Shown piece by piece: positions 11,491-22,459 of a DNA stretch of 64,000 nt (position 1 is its first letter; each line of letters opens with the position of its first letter). The translations under genes were made by a program, and so were the position numbers. The notes under the pieces were generated by a model that was given only the letters and a program-made list of their open reading frames with translations, was not told the origin of the DNA and ran no database searches. The stretch spans positions 30,362,762 through 30,426,761 of the forward strand of contig JAQNBH010000002.1 in assembly GCA_028752905.1 (NCBI GenBank), given 5' to 3'. This DNA comes from Cladorhizidae sp. MBARI D1340-BT2 (Eukaryota; Porifera; Demospongiae; Poecilosclerida; Cladorhizidae).

Positions 11491-11801
11491 ATGTCACTCC
11501 CAAACACTTACTATGCTGTAAGTGAGAATGGATGGATGACAACAACCATTTTCTATGACAAATTCTACTCGTCCTCTCCTATTAATATTTGATAGTCACC
11601 TCATACACACCTCTGCTGCTATTGTTAACTGGCAGAGTTCCTTTGCGATATCCATTGCACATAGTCCCAAGTCTAGCTAATGTCCTGTAGCTCTAATCCT
11701 CACCATTTACACTGGCCACTGTCCTGTCCATAACCTGATCCATTCCCTGGCCTATACCTTACCTACATGTATTGCCCAGATTCTAGCCTTGGACATTAAC
11801 C

Positions 11802-13705
11802 CTAACTATTGCCCTGGTTCTAACTATAGCCCTGTTTCTAACTATTGCCCTGGTTCTAACTAGTGCCCTGGTTCTAACTATAGCCCTGGTTCTAACTATT
11901 GGCCTGGTTCTAATTATTGCCTGGTTCTAACTATTGCCCTGGTTCTAACTATTGCCCTGGTTCTAACTATTGCCCTGGTTCTAACTATTGCCCTGGTTCT
12001 AACTATTGCCTGGTTCTAACTATTGCCCTGGTTCTAACTATTGCCCTTGTTCTAACTATTGCCCTTGTTCTAACTATTGCCCTTGTTCTAACTATTGCCC
12101 TTGTTCTAACTATTGCCATTGTTCTAACTATTGCCTGGTTCTAACTATTGCCCTTGTTCTAACTATTGCCCTGGTTCTAACTATTGCCCTTGTTCTAACT
12201 ATTGCCCTTGTTCTAACTATTGCCTGGTTCTAACTATTGCCCTTGTTCTAACTATTGCCTGGTTCTAACTATTGCCCTGGTTCTAACTATTGCCTGGTTC
12301 TAACTATTGCCCTGGTTCTAACTATTGCCTGGTTCTAACTATTGCTCTGGTTATAACTATTCCATGGTTCTAATTATTGCCCTGGTTCTAACTATTGCCA
12401 ATGGTTCTAACTATTCTTCTAGTTCGAATTATTGCCCTGGTTCTAACTATTGCTCTGGTTATAACTATTACATGGTTCTAATTATTTCCCTGGTTCTAAC
12501 TATTGCCAATGGTTCTAACTATTGCCCTCGTACTAACTATTGCCTGGTTCTAACTATTGCTCTGGTTATAACTATTCCATGGTTCTAATTATTGCCCTGG
12601 TTCTAACTATTGCCAATGGTTCTAACTATTCTTCTAGTTCGAATTATTGCCCTGGTTCTAACTATTGCTCTGGTTATAACTATTACATGGTTCTAATTAT
12701 TGCCCTGGTTCTAACTATTGCCAATGGTTCTATGCCCTCGTACTAACTATTGCCCTGGTTCTAACTATTGCCCTGGCTATTGTCCTGGTTCTAACTATTG
12801 TCCTGGTTCTAACTACTGCCCTGGTTCTAACTATTTCCCTTGTTCTAACTATTGCCCTGGTTCTAACTATTGCTCTGGTTCTAACTATTGCCTGGTTCTA
12901 ACTATTGCCTGGTTCTAACTATTGCCCTGGCTATTGTCCTGGTTTTAACTATTGCCCTGGTTCTAACTATTGCCCTGGTTTTAACTATTGCCCTGGTACT
13001 AACTATTGCCCTGGTTCTAACTATTGTCCTGGTTTGAACTATTGCCTGGTTCTAACTATTGCCCTGGTTCTAACTATTGTCCTGGTTTTAACTATTGCCT
13101 GGTTCTAACTATTGCCCTGGTACTAACTATAGCCCTGGTTCTAACTATTGCCTGGTTCTAACTATTGCCCTGGTTCTAACTATTGTCCTGGTTCTAACTA
13201 TTGCCCTGGTTCTAACTATTGCCTGGTTCTAACTATAGCCCTGGTTCTAACTATAGCCCTGGTTCTAACTATTGCCCTGGTTCTAACTATTGTCCTGGTT
13301 CTAACTATTGCCCTGGTTCTAACTATTGCCTGGTTCTAACTATAGCCCTGGTTCTAACTATAGCCCTGGTTCTAACTATTGCCCTGGTTCTAACTATTGC
13401 CCTGGTTCTAACTATTGCCCTGGTTCTAACTATTGCCCTGGTTCTAACTATAGCCCTGGTTCTAACTATAGCCCTGGTTCTAACTATTGCCCTGGTTCTA
13501 ACTATTGCCCTGGTTCTAACTATTGCCCTGGTTCTAACTATTGCCCTGGTTCTAACTATTGCCCTGGTTCTAACTATTGCCCTGGTTCTAACTATTGTCC
13601 TGGTTCTAACTATTGCCCTGGTTCTAACTATTGTCCTGGTTCTAACTATTGCCCTGGTTCTAACTATTGCCCTGGTTCTAATTATTGCCCTGGTTCTAAA
13701 TACTG
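11802..13705 (+). repeat. 18-bp minisatellite with higher-order duplication
   Basis: About 105 copies of ctaactattgccctggtt, with frequent 17-bp versions lacking one C and substitutions (tagccc, tgtcct, cccttg). A 215-bp block of diverged units beginning at 12326 is repeated from 12541, showing block duplication. ORFs reading PGSNYC or LVLTIA are products of the 18-nt periodicity and are broken by the 17-bp units. Confidence 0.95.
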
Positions 13706-14145
13706 CTAGCTAGTGTCCTATCCTTAACCATTACTAACCTGATCCTAACCTGATCCTAACCTAAGGTATTGCCATGGATTAAACACAATATATTACCATG
13801 GTGACTAACACTAGTAGTTAGCCCAGGTCATTCATAAAAGCTAGACACAGACACTCACTGGACCAAACCACACCGGGTTGAGGAAGGTTGAAGTAGATTG
13901 ACAATAACTCTATTGGGTCACATACTGGAAAACCACTCTGTCAAATAGCTCAAGGCGTGCCCGTGTCTGTGAGGTGTGCTGGTGTATGATGTGTGCCCAG
14001 TGTGTTAGGTGTGCACAATATAGGACACACTAAGAGCTGAGCCCTATATATAGGCATCAGCCTTGGCCAGTGCCATGTACACACACAGACACACATGTGG
14101 GCATGGAGGTGGTCTACTGTGGCACTCATCCCTACTGCAGCTCCT
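13706..14145. other. Spacer between minisatellites
   Basis: No gene. It contains three imperfect cctgatcctaa units (13735-13765). A segment at about 13888-13932 (gtagattgacaataactcta then cacatactgga) recurs in diverged form at about 21530-21573, on the far side of the 39- and 48-bp arrays. Confidence 0.5.
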
Positions 14146-17100
14146 GACATTGGTTAGTGCAGGCTGCTACACACATAGAGTGCAGACATTGGTTAGTACA
14201 GGCTGCTACACACATAGAGTGCAGACATTGGTTAGTACAGGCTGCTACACACATAGAGTGCAGACATTGGTTAGTGCAGGCTGCTACACACATAGAGTGC
14301 AGACATTGGTTAGTACAGGCTGCCACACACATAGAGTGCAGACATTGGTTAGTGCAGGCTGCTACACACATAGAGTGCAGACATTGGTTAGTACAGGCTG
14401 CTACACACATAGAGTGCAGACATTGGTTAGTACAGGCTGCTACACACATAGAGTGCAGACATTGGTTAGTACAGGCTGCTACACACATAGAGTGCAGACA
14501 TTGGTTAGTACAGGCTGCTACACACATAGAGTGCAGACATTGGTTAGTGCAGGCTGCTACACACATAGAGTGCAGACATTGGTTAGTGCAGGCTGCTACA
14601 CACATAGAGTGCAGACATTGGTTAGTGCAGGCTGCTACACACATAGAGTGCAGACATTGGTTAGTGCAGGCTGCTACACACATAGAGTGCAGACATTGGT
14701 TAGTACAGGCTGCTACACACATAGAGTGCAGACATTGGTTAGTGCAGGCTGCTACACACATAGAGTGCAGACATTGGTTAGTGCAGGCTGCTACACACAT
14801 AGAGTGCAGACATTGGTTAGTACAGGCTGCTACACATAGAGTGCAGACATTGGTTAGTACAGGCTGCTACACACATAGAGTGCAGACATTGGTTAGTACA
14901 GGCTGCTACACACATAGAGTGCAGACATTGGTTAGTACAGGCTGCTACACACATAGAGTGCAGACATTGGTTAGTACAGGCTGCTACACACATAGAGTGC
15001 AGACATTGGTTAGTGCAGGCTGCTACACACATAGAGTGCAGACATTGGTTAGTACAGGCTGCTACACACATAGAGTGCAGACATTGGTTAGTACAGGCTG
15101 CTACACACATAGAGTGCAGACATTGGTTAGTACAGGCTGAGCACTACACACATAGAGTGCAGACATTGGTTAGTACAGGCTGCTACACACATAGAGTGCA
15201 GACATTGGTTAGTGCAGGCTGCTACACACATAGAGTGCAGACATTGGTTAGTACAGGCTGCTACACACATAGAGTGCAGACATTGGTTAGTACAGGCTGC
15301 TACACACATAGAGTGCAGACATTGGTTAGTGCAGGCTGCTACACACATAGAGTGCAGACATTGGTTAGTACAGGCTGCTACACACATAGAGTGCAGACAT
15401 TGGTTAGTACAGGCTGCTACACACATAGAGTGCAGACATTGGTTAGTGCAGGCTGCTACACACATAGAGTGCAGACATTGGTTAGTACAGGCTGCTACAC
15501 ACATAGAGTGCAGACATTGGTTAGTGCAGGCTGCTACACACATAGAGTGCAGACATTGGTTAGTACAGGCTGCTACACACATACAGTGCAGACATTGGTT
15601 AGTGCAGGCTGCTACACACATAGAGTGCAGACATTGGTTAGTACAGGCTGCTACACACATAGAGTGCAGACATTGGTTAGTACAGGCTGCTACACACATA
15701 GAGTGCAGACATTGGTTAGTACAGGCTGCTACACACATAGAGTGCAGACATTGGTTAGTACAGGCTGCTACACACATAGAGTGCAGACATTGGTTAGTAC
15801 AGGCTGCTACACACATAGAGTGCAGACATTGGTTAGTACAGGCTGCTACACACATAGAGTGCAGACATTGGTTAGTACAGGCTGCTACACACATAGAGTG
15901 CAGACATTGGTTAGTACAGGCTGCTACACACATAGAGTGCAGACATTGGTTAGTGCAGGCTGCTACACACATAGAGTGCAGACATTGGTTAGTACAGGCT
16001 GCTACACACATAGAGTGCAGACATTGGTTAGTGCAGGCTGCTACACACAGAGTGCAGACATTGGTTAGTACAGGCTGCTACACACAAGAGTGCAGACATT
16101 GGTTAGTACAGGCTGCTACACACATAGAGTGCAGACATTGGTTAGTACAGGCTGCTACACACATAGAGTGCAGACATTGGTTAGTACAGGCTGCTACACA
16201 CATAGAGTGCAGACATTGGTTAGTGCAGGCTGCTACACACATAGAGTGCAGACATTGGTTAGTGCAGGCTGCTACACATATAGAGTGCAGACATTGGTTA
16301 GTACAGGCTGCTACACACATAGAGTGCAGACATTGGTTAGTGCAGGCTGCTACACACATAGAGTGCAGACATTGGTTAGTACAGGCTGCTACACACATAG
16401 AGTGCAGACATTGGTTAGTACAGGCTGCCACACACATAGAGTGCAGACATTGGTTAGTACAGGCTGCTACACACATAGAGTGCAGACATTGGTTAGTACA
16501 GGCTGCTACACACATAGAGTGCAGACATTGGTTAGTGCAGGCTGCTACACACATAGAGTGCAGACATTGGTTAGTGCAGGCTGCTACACACATAGAGTGC
16601 AGACATTGGTTAGTGCAGGCTGCTACACACATAGAGTGCAGACATTGGTTAGTACAGGCTGCTACACACATAGAGTGCAGACATTGGTTAGTGCAGGCTG
16701 CTACACACACAGAGTGCAGACATTGGTTAGTACAGGCTGCTACACACATAGAGTGCAGACATTGGTTAGTGCAGGCTGCCACACACATAGAGTGCAGACA
16801 TTGGTTAGTGCAGGCTGCTACACACATAGAGTGCAGACATTGGTTAGTGCAGGCTGCTACACACATAGAGTGCAGACATTGGTTAGTACAGGCTGCTACA
16901 CACATAGAGTGCAGACATTGGTTAGTGCAGGCTGCTACACACATAGAGTGCAGACATTGGTTAGTGCAGGCTGCTACACACATAGAGTGCAGACATTGGT
17001 TAGTACAGGCTGCTACACACATAGAGTGCAGACATTGGTTAGTGCAGGCTGCTACACACATAGAGTGCAGACATTGGTTAGTACAGGCTGCTACACACAT

Positions 17101-19550
17101 AGAGTGCAGACATTGGTTAGTGCAGGCTGCTACACACATAGAGTGCAGACATTGGTTAGTGCAGGCTGCTACACACATAGAGTGCAGACATTGGTTAGTA
17201 CAGGCTGCTACACACATAGAGTGCAGACATTGGTTAGTACAGGCTGCTACACACATAGAGTGCAGACATTGGTTAGTGCAGGCTGCTACACACATAGAGT
17301 GCAGACATTGGTTAGTACAGGCTGCTACACACATAGAGTGCAGACATTGGTTAGTGCAGGCTGCTACACACATAGAGTGCAGACATTGGTTAGTGCAGGC
17401 TGCTACACACATAGAGTGCAGACATTGGTTAGTACAGGCTGCTACACACATAGAGTGCAGACATTGGTTAGTGCAGGCTGCTACACACATAGAGTGCAGA
17501 CATTGGTTAGTACAGGCTGCTACACACATAGAGTGCAGACATTGGTTAGTGCAGGCTGCTACACACATAGAGTGCAGACATTGGTTAGTGCAGGCTGCTA
17601 CACACATAGAGTGCAGACATTGGTTAGTGCAGGCTGCTACACACATAGAGTGCAGACATTGGTTAGTACAGGCTGCTACACACATAGAGTGCAGACATTG
17701 GTTAGTACAGGCTGCTACACACATACAGTAGAGTGCAGACATTGGTTAGTGCAGGCTGCTACACACATAGAGTGCAGACATTGGTTAGTGCAGGCTGCTA
17801 CACACATAGAGTGCAGACATTGGTTAGTACAGGCTGCTACACACATAGAGTGCAGACATTGGTTAGTACAGGCTGCTACACACATAGAGTGCAGACATTG
17901 GTTAGTACAGGCTGCTACACACATAGAGTGCAGACATTGGTTAGTACAGGCTGCTACACACATAGAGTGCAGACATTGGTTAGTACAGGCTGCTACACAC
18001 ATAGAGTGCAGACATTGGTTAGTGCAGGCTGCTACACACATAGAGTGCAGACATTGGTTAGTACAGGCTGCTACACACAGAGTGCAGACATTGGTTAGTA
18101 CAGGCTGCTACACACATAGAGTGCAGACATTGGTTAGTGCAGGCTGCTACACACATAGAGTGCAGACATTGGTTAGTACAGGCTGCTACACACATAGAGT
18201 GCAGACATTGGTTAGTACAGGCTGCTACACACATAGAGTGCAGACATTGGTTAGTACAGGCTGCCACACACATAGAGTGCAGACATTGGTTAGTGCAGGC
18301 TGCTACACACATAGAGTGCAGGCATTGGTTAGTACAGGCTGCTACACACATAGAGTGCAGACATTGGTTAGTACAGGCTGCTACACACATAGAGTGCAGA
18401 CATTGGTTAGTGCAGGCTGCTACACACATAGAGTGCAGACATTGGTTAGTACAGGCTGCCACACACATAGAGTGCAGACATTGGTTAGTGCAGGCTGCTA
18501 CACACATAGAGTGCAGACATTGGTTAGTGCAGGCTGCTACACACATAGAGTGCAGACATTGGTTAGTACAGGCTGCTACACACATAGAGTGCAGACATTG
18601 GTTAGTACAGGCTGCTACACACATAGAGTGCAGACATTGGTTAGTACAGGCTGCCACACACATAGAGTGCAGACATTGGTTAGTGCAGGCTGCTACACAC
18701 ATAGAGTGCAGGCATTGGTTAGTACAGGCTGCTACACACATAGAGTGCAGACATTGGTTAGTACAGGCTGCTACACACATAGAGTGCAGACATTGGTTAG
18801 TACAGGCTGCTACACACATAGAGTGCAGACATTGGTTAGTGCAGGCTGCTACACACATAGAGTGCAGACATTGGTTAGTACAGGCTGCCACACACATAGA
18901 GTGCAGACATTGGTTAGTACAGGCTGCTACACACATAGAGTGCAGACATTGGTTAGTACAGGCTGCTACACACATAGAGTGCAGACATTGGTTAGTACAG
19001 GCTGCTACACACATAGAGTGCAGACATTGGTTAGTGCAGGCTGCTACACACATAGAGTGCAGACATTGGTTAGTACAGGCTGCTACACACATAGAGTGCA
19101 GACATTGGTTAGTGCAGGCTGCTACACACATAGAGTGCAGACATTGGTTAGTACAGGCTGCTACACACATAGAGTGCAGACATTGGTTAGTACAGGCTGC
19201 TACACACAGAGTGCAGACATTGGTTAGTACAGGCTGCTACACACATAGAGTGCAGACATTGGTTAGTGCAGGCTGCTACACACATAGAGTGCAGACATTG
19301 GTTAGTACAGGCTGCTACACACATAGAGTGCAGACATTGGTTAGTACAGGCTGCTACACACATACGTAGAGTGCAGACATTGGTTAGTGCAGGCTGCTAC
19401 ACACATAGAGTGCAGACATTGGTTAGTACAGGCTGCTACACACATAGAGTGCAGACATTGGTTAGTACAGGCTGCTACACACATAGAGTGCAGACATTGG
19501 TTAGTACAGGCTGCTACACACATACAGTGCAGACATTGGTTAGTACAGGC
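14146..19550 (+). repeat. 39-bp minisatellite, about 138 copies (5.4 kb)
   Basis: A nearly perfect head-to-tail array of a 39-mer containing gacattggttagtrcaggct followed by gctacacacatagagtgca. Most units differ only at one site (gttagtGcagg or gttagtAcagg), giving two interspersed variants. Rarer variants include gctgcCacac, gGcattgg and cataCagtg. Since 39 is a multiple of three and the unit has no stop in three frames, it produces ORFs up to 1045 codons (+) and 554 codons (-). The frames are nevertheless cut by 2-nt deletions (near 16048, 16085, 18079, 19207) and short insertions (near 15140, 17726, 19365). The rare variants recur at 390-bp (10-unit) spacing near 18260-18720, indicating block duplication. 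Non-coding satellite DNA is the best call. Confidence 0.97.
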
Positions 19551-19753
19551 CACATGCTAAGTAGCACCTCAGGTGCAACCTCATACATTATTCATAATCA
19601 GCAGATGCTGAGTAAGCATAAAGTAGCCCACGAAACTTCTGAACTAAAGGGGAGTGGCTAGCAATCTCACTGACCTCACTGCCATGCTTTTAATGCAGTT
19701 TCTAATAATAAAATAATACTAAATGTACTACTAATCATTAAAATAATAATAAT

Positions 19754-19786
<33 letters not shown>

Positions 19787-19944
19787 AATACTAATAATAA
19801 TAACAATAATAATAGCAATAGTAGCAACATTAATAACAACACCAACACAACAACAACAACAACAAATCAACTATAATTAATATATCTACTCTGTGGTCTG
19901 CTTTGGTCGGGTTGCTATTGTCATTTGGAAAGTAAAAAAAAAAA
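19551..19944. other. Spacer with AAT/AAC microsatellite
   Basis: No gene. A triplet microsatellite of (AAT)n, (AAC)n and mixtures occupies about 19738-19866. The rest is unremarkable. Confidence 0.8.
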
Positions 19945-21382
19945 TTGTTTGTAATGCATCTGTGTGCTAGCTGTGAAGCACTGGTGTCTCTGATGTTTGT
20001 GATGCATCTGTGTGCTAGCTATGAAGCACTGGTGTCTCTGATGTTTGTAATGCATCTGTGTGCTAGCTATGAAGCACTGGTGTCTGATGTTTGTGATGCA
20101 TCTGTGTGATAGCTATGAAGCACTGGTGTCTGATGTTTGTGATGCATCTGTGTGATAGCTATGAAGCACTGGTGTCTCTGATGTTTGTGATGCATCTGTG
20201 TGCTAGCTATGAAGCACTGGTGTCTCTGATGTTTGTGATGCATCTGTGTGCTAGCTATGAAGCACTGGTGTCTCTGATGTTTGTGATGCATCTGTGTGCT
20301 AGCTATGAAGCACTGGTGTCTCTGATGTTTGTAATGCATCTGTGTGATAGCTATGAAGCACTGGTGTCTCTGATGTTTGTGATGCATCTGTGTGCTAGCT
20401 GTGAAGCACTGGTGTCTCTGATGTTTGTGATGCATCTGTGTGCTAGCTATGAAGCACTGGTGTCTCTGATGTTTGTAATGCATCTGTGTGATAGCTATGA
20501 AGCACTGGTGTCTCTGATGTTTGTAATGCATCTGTGTGCTAGCTGTGAAGCACTGGTGTCTCTGATGTTTGTGATGCATCTGTGTGCTAGCTATGAAGCA
20601 CTGGTGTCTCTGATGTTTGTGATGCATCTGTGTGCTAGCTGTGAAGCACTGGTGTCTCTGATGTTTGTGATGCATCTGTGTGCTAGCTATGAAGCACTGG
20701 TGTCTCTGATGTTTGTAATGCATCTGTGTGCTAGCTATGAAGCACTGGTGTCTCTGATGTTTGTGATGCATCTGTGTGCTAGCTATGAAGCACTGGTGTC
20801 TCTGATGTTTGTGATGCATCTGTGTGCTAGCTGTAAAGCACTGGTGTCTCTGATGTTTGTAATGCATCTGTGTGCTAGCTATGAAGCACTGGTGTCTCTG
20901 ATGTTTGTGATGCATCTGTGTGCTAGCTGTGAAGCACTGGTGTCTCTGATGTTTGTGATGCATCTGTGTGCTAGCTGTGAAGCACTGGTGTCTCTGATGT
21001 TTGTGATGCATCTGTGTGCTAGCTATGAAGCACTGGTGTCTCTGATGTTTGTGATGCATCTGTGTGCTAGCTGTAAAGCACTGGTGTCTCTGATGTTTGT
21101 AATGCATCTGTGTGCTAGCTATGAAGCACTGGTGTCTCTGATGTTTGTGATGCATCTGTGTGCTAGCTGTGAAGCACTGGTGTCTCTGATGTTTGTGATG
21201 CATCTGTGTGCTAGCTATGAAGCACTGGTGTCTCTGATGTTTGTGATGCATCTGTGTGCTAGCTATGAAGCACTGGTGTCTCTGATGTTTGTGATGCATC
21301 TGTGTGCTAGCTATGAAGCACTGGTGTCTCTGATGTTTGTAATGCATCTGTGTGCTAGCTGTGAAGTTCTGGTGTCTCTGTC
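19945..21382 (+). repeat. 48-bp minisatellite, about 30 copies
   Basis: Tandem 48-mer starting gtttgtgatgcatctgtgtg and continuing ctagctatgaagcactggtg tctctgat. Variable sites are gtgatg/gtaatg, gctagc/gatagc, tatgaag/tgtgaag/tgtaaag. Two early units lack 3 nt (tctgat for tctctgat). Both strands stay open (435 codons +, 426 codons -) because the unit is 16 codons and lacks stops in one frame per strand. No start context, flanking exons or domain supports translation. Confidence 0.97.
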
Positions 21383-21970
21383 GTTGAAAAAAAGTGCTTC
21401 AGTTGTGCAGTAGTATTACAAGAATCGCCATGGCAACAATCACAAGTTTGCTACACAAACACCTAACAAGGAGGTTTGTAACAACAAGAGCTGTCCAAAT
21501 GCAAAATTGGTCCAATATCTCAGGAGGCAGTTTGGAGTAGATTGACAAGAGCTCTTAGGGAACACATACTGGACTAATTCATTTAGAAATTTAGAAAAGG
21601 TCCTCCTCAATAGCCAGGAGACTAACATGAAGAGCAAAAGGTAAGGAGCAACGAAACAAATCCACGAGGAACATATAAGGGGATTGTAGTTAATGAGTTA
21701 AGTCAAAGTGCTGATAAGGAATGTCTAGAATGGTGCTTAAATTGTCCAGGTGAATTAGTTTATTTATATATAACATTGGCAATGGTCATTGTGCCACGCT
21801 GTCCTTTGTGGGGCTAATATTGCACAGCTACCAAAAGTATGTCTCAGCTTCTACAAACAGGTCCTTTCTGCACTAGTCCTTTAGGCCGCTTTGTCTAGAT
21901 TTTAATACCGGTCATCACTCTATACCTATCACACAATAATGCTATAGAAGTATGCAAGTGTAATACCCCT
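21383..21970. other. Flank of the minisatellite cluster
   Basis: No gene. It includes the second copy (about 21530-21573) of the dispersed segment also seen at 13888-13932. The remainder shows nothing recognisable. Confidence 0.45.
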
Positions 21971-22459
21971 TTACCTAGTATGGGTAATGCTAGGTGATGG
22001 ATTTCCTCGAGGAAACAACACATGAACAAATATATGTATCTCAGCACTCTCAGTAGATAACACTGCACCACTAGAGCCTTTCACAAACCTAAGAAGCTTC
22101 TTCAGCAAACATGGATCAGTTAGGACCTGGCAGATGGGAAAAGGAGTTCCTTTGTACACCATCAGCAGAACAAGCGAGTAGTATTGAAGGGAGAGGATGA
22201 ACTCCCACTCTGGTAGACTGAGGACCTTGCATGGGATGATGTTTAGCCAGTTGCATGTATGAGGAATAGCGGTCACAGGGTCAGGGACAAGCCTTCTTGT
22301 TCCAGGGATTGGGAGCCCTAGTAGCTTGCCATAGAATGGGAGATGGCCAGCTGCCTGAGGAGTGTGCCGACGTGTCTTAGCGGCAAGTGTCAGGTCAGCC
22401 AGAGAGAAGAGCGAGTGGAAAGATGAGATGAAGCACAGAAATTGCTTGGCTAGTGACAC
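21971..22459 (-). CDS. Hypothetical ORF, 162 codons, function unknown
   Basis: The longest ORF in this part that is not repeat-derived. It begins at a GTG (no in-frame ATG upstream before a TAA), so it is more likely an internal exon or relic than a complete gene. The protein is Leu/Pro-rich with hydrophobic stretches (FLCFISSFHSLFSLADLTLA at the N-terminus; YYSLVLLMVY mid-protein) and a basic patch (KTRRHTP). I recognise no family and see no catalytic motif. Composition looks more coding-like than the AT-rich neighbourhood. No partner gene is adjacent. Confidence 0.3.
   Translation of the reverse strand: MSLAKQFLCFISSFHSLFSLADLTLAAKTRRHTPQAAGHLPFYGKLLGLPIPGTRRLVPDPVTAIPHTCNWLNIIPCKVLSLPEWEFILSLQYYSLVLLMVYKGTPFPICQVLTDPCLLKKLLRFVKGSSGAVLSTESAEIHIFVHVLFPRGNPSPSITHTR

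Noticed and set aside
11797..11812. Telomere-like taaccctaac
   Set aside because: Only one and a half CCCTAA units occur, continuous with the ctaactattgccctggtt array; there is no telomeric tract.
11917..13713. PGSNYC / LVLTIA repeat proteins
   Set aside because: The 17-bp unit variants break the frame repeatedly; this is tandem repeat DNA.
14146..19550. CRISPR array
   Set aside because: The repeats are head-to-tail with no unique spacers, and the context is eukaryotic with no cas genes.
14063..19661. ORFs of 222-1045 codons on both strands (Cys-rich MCVAACTNQCLHS repeat on minus; QAATHIECRHWLV and THRVQTLVS repeats on plus)
   Set aside because: They arise because the 39-bp unit is a multiple of three with no stop in those frames. 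Several 2-nt and other indels switch frame along the array, so no frame is maintained, and no flanking gene structure exists.
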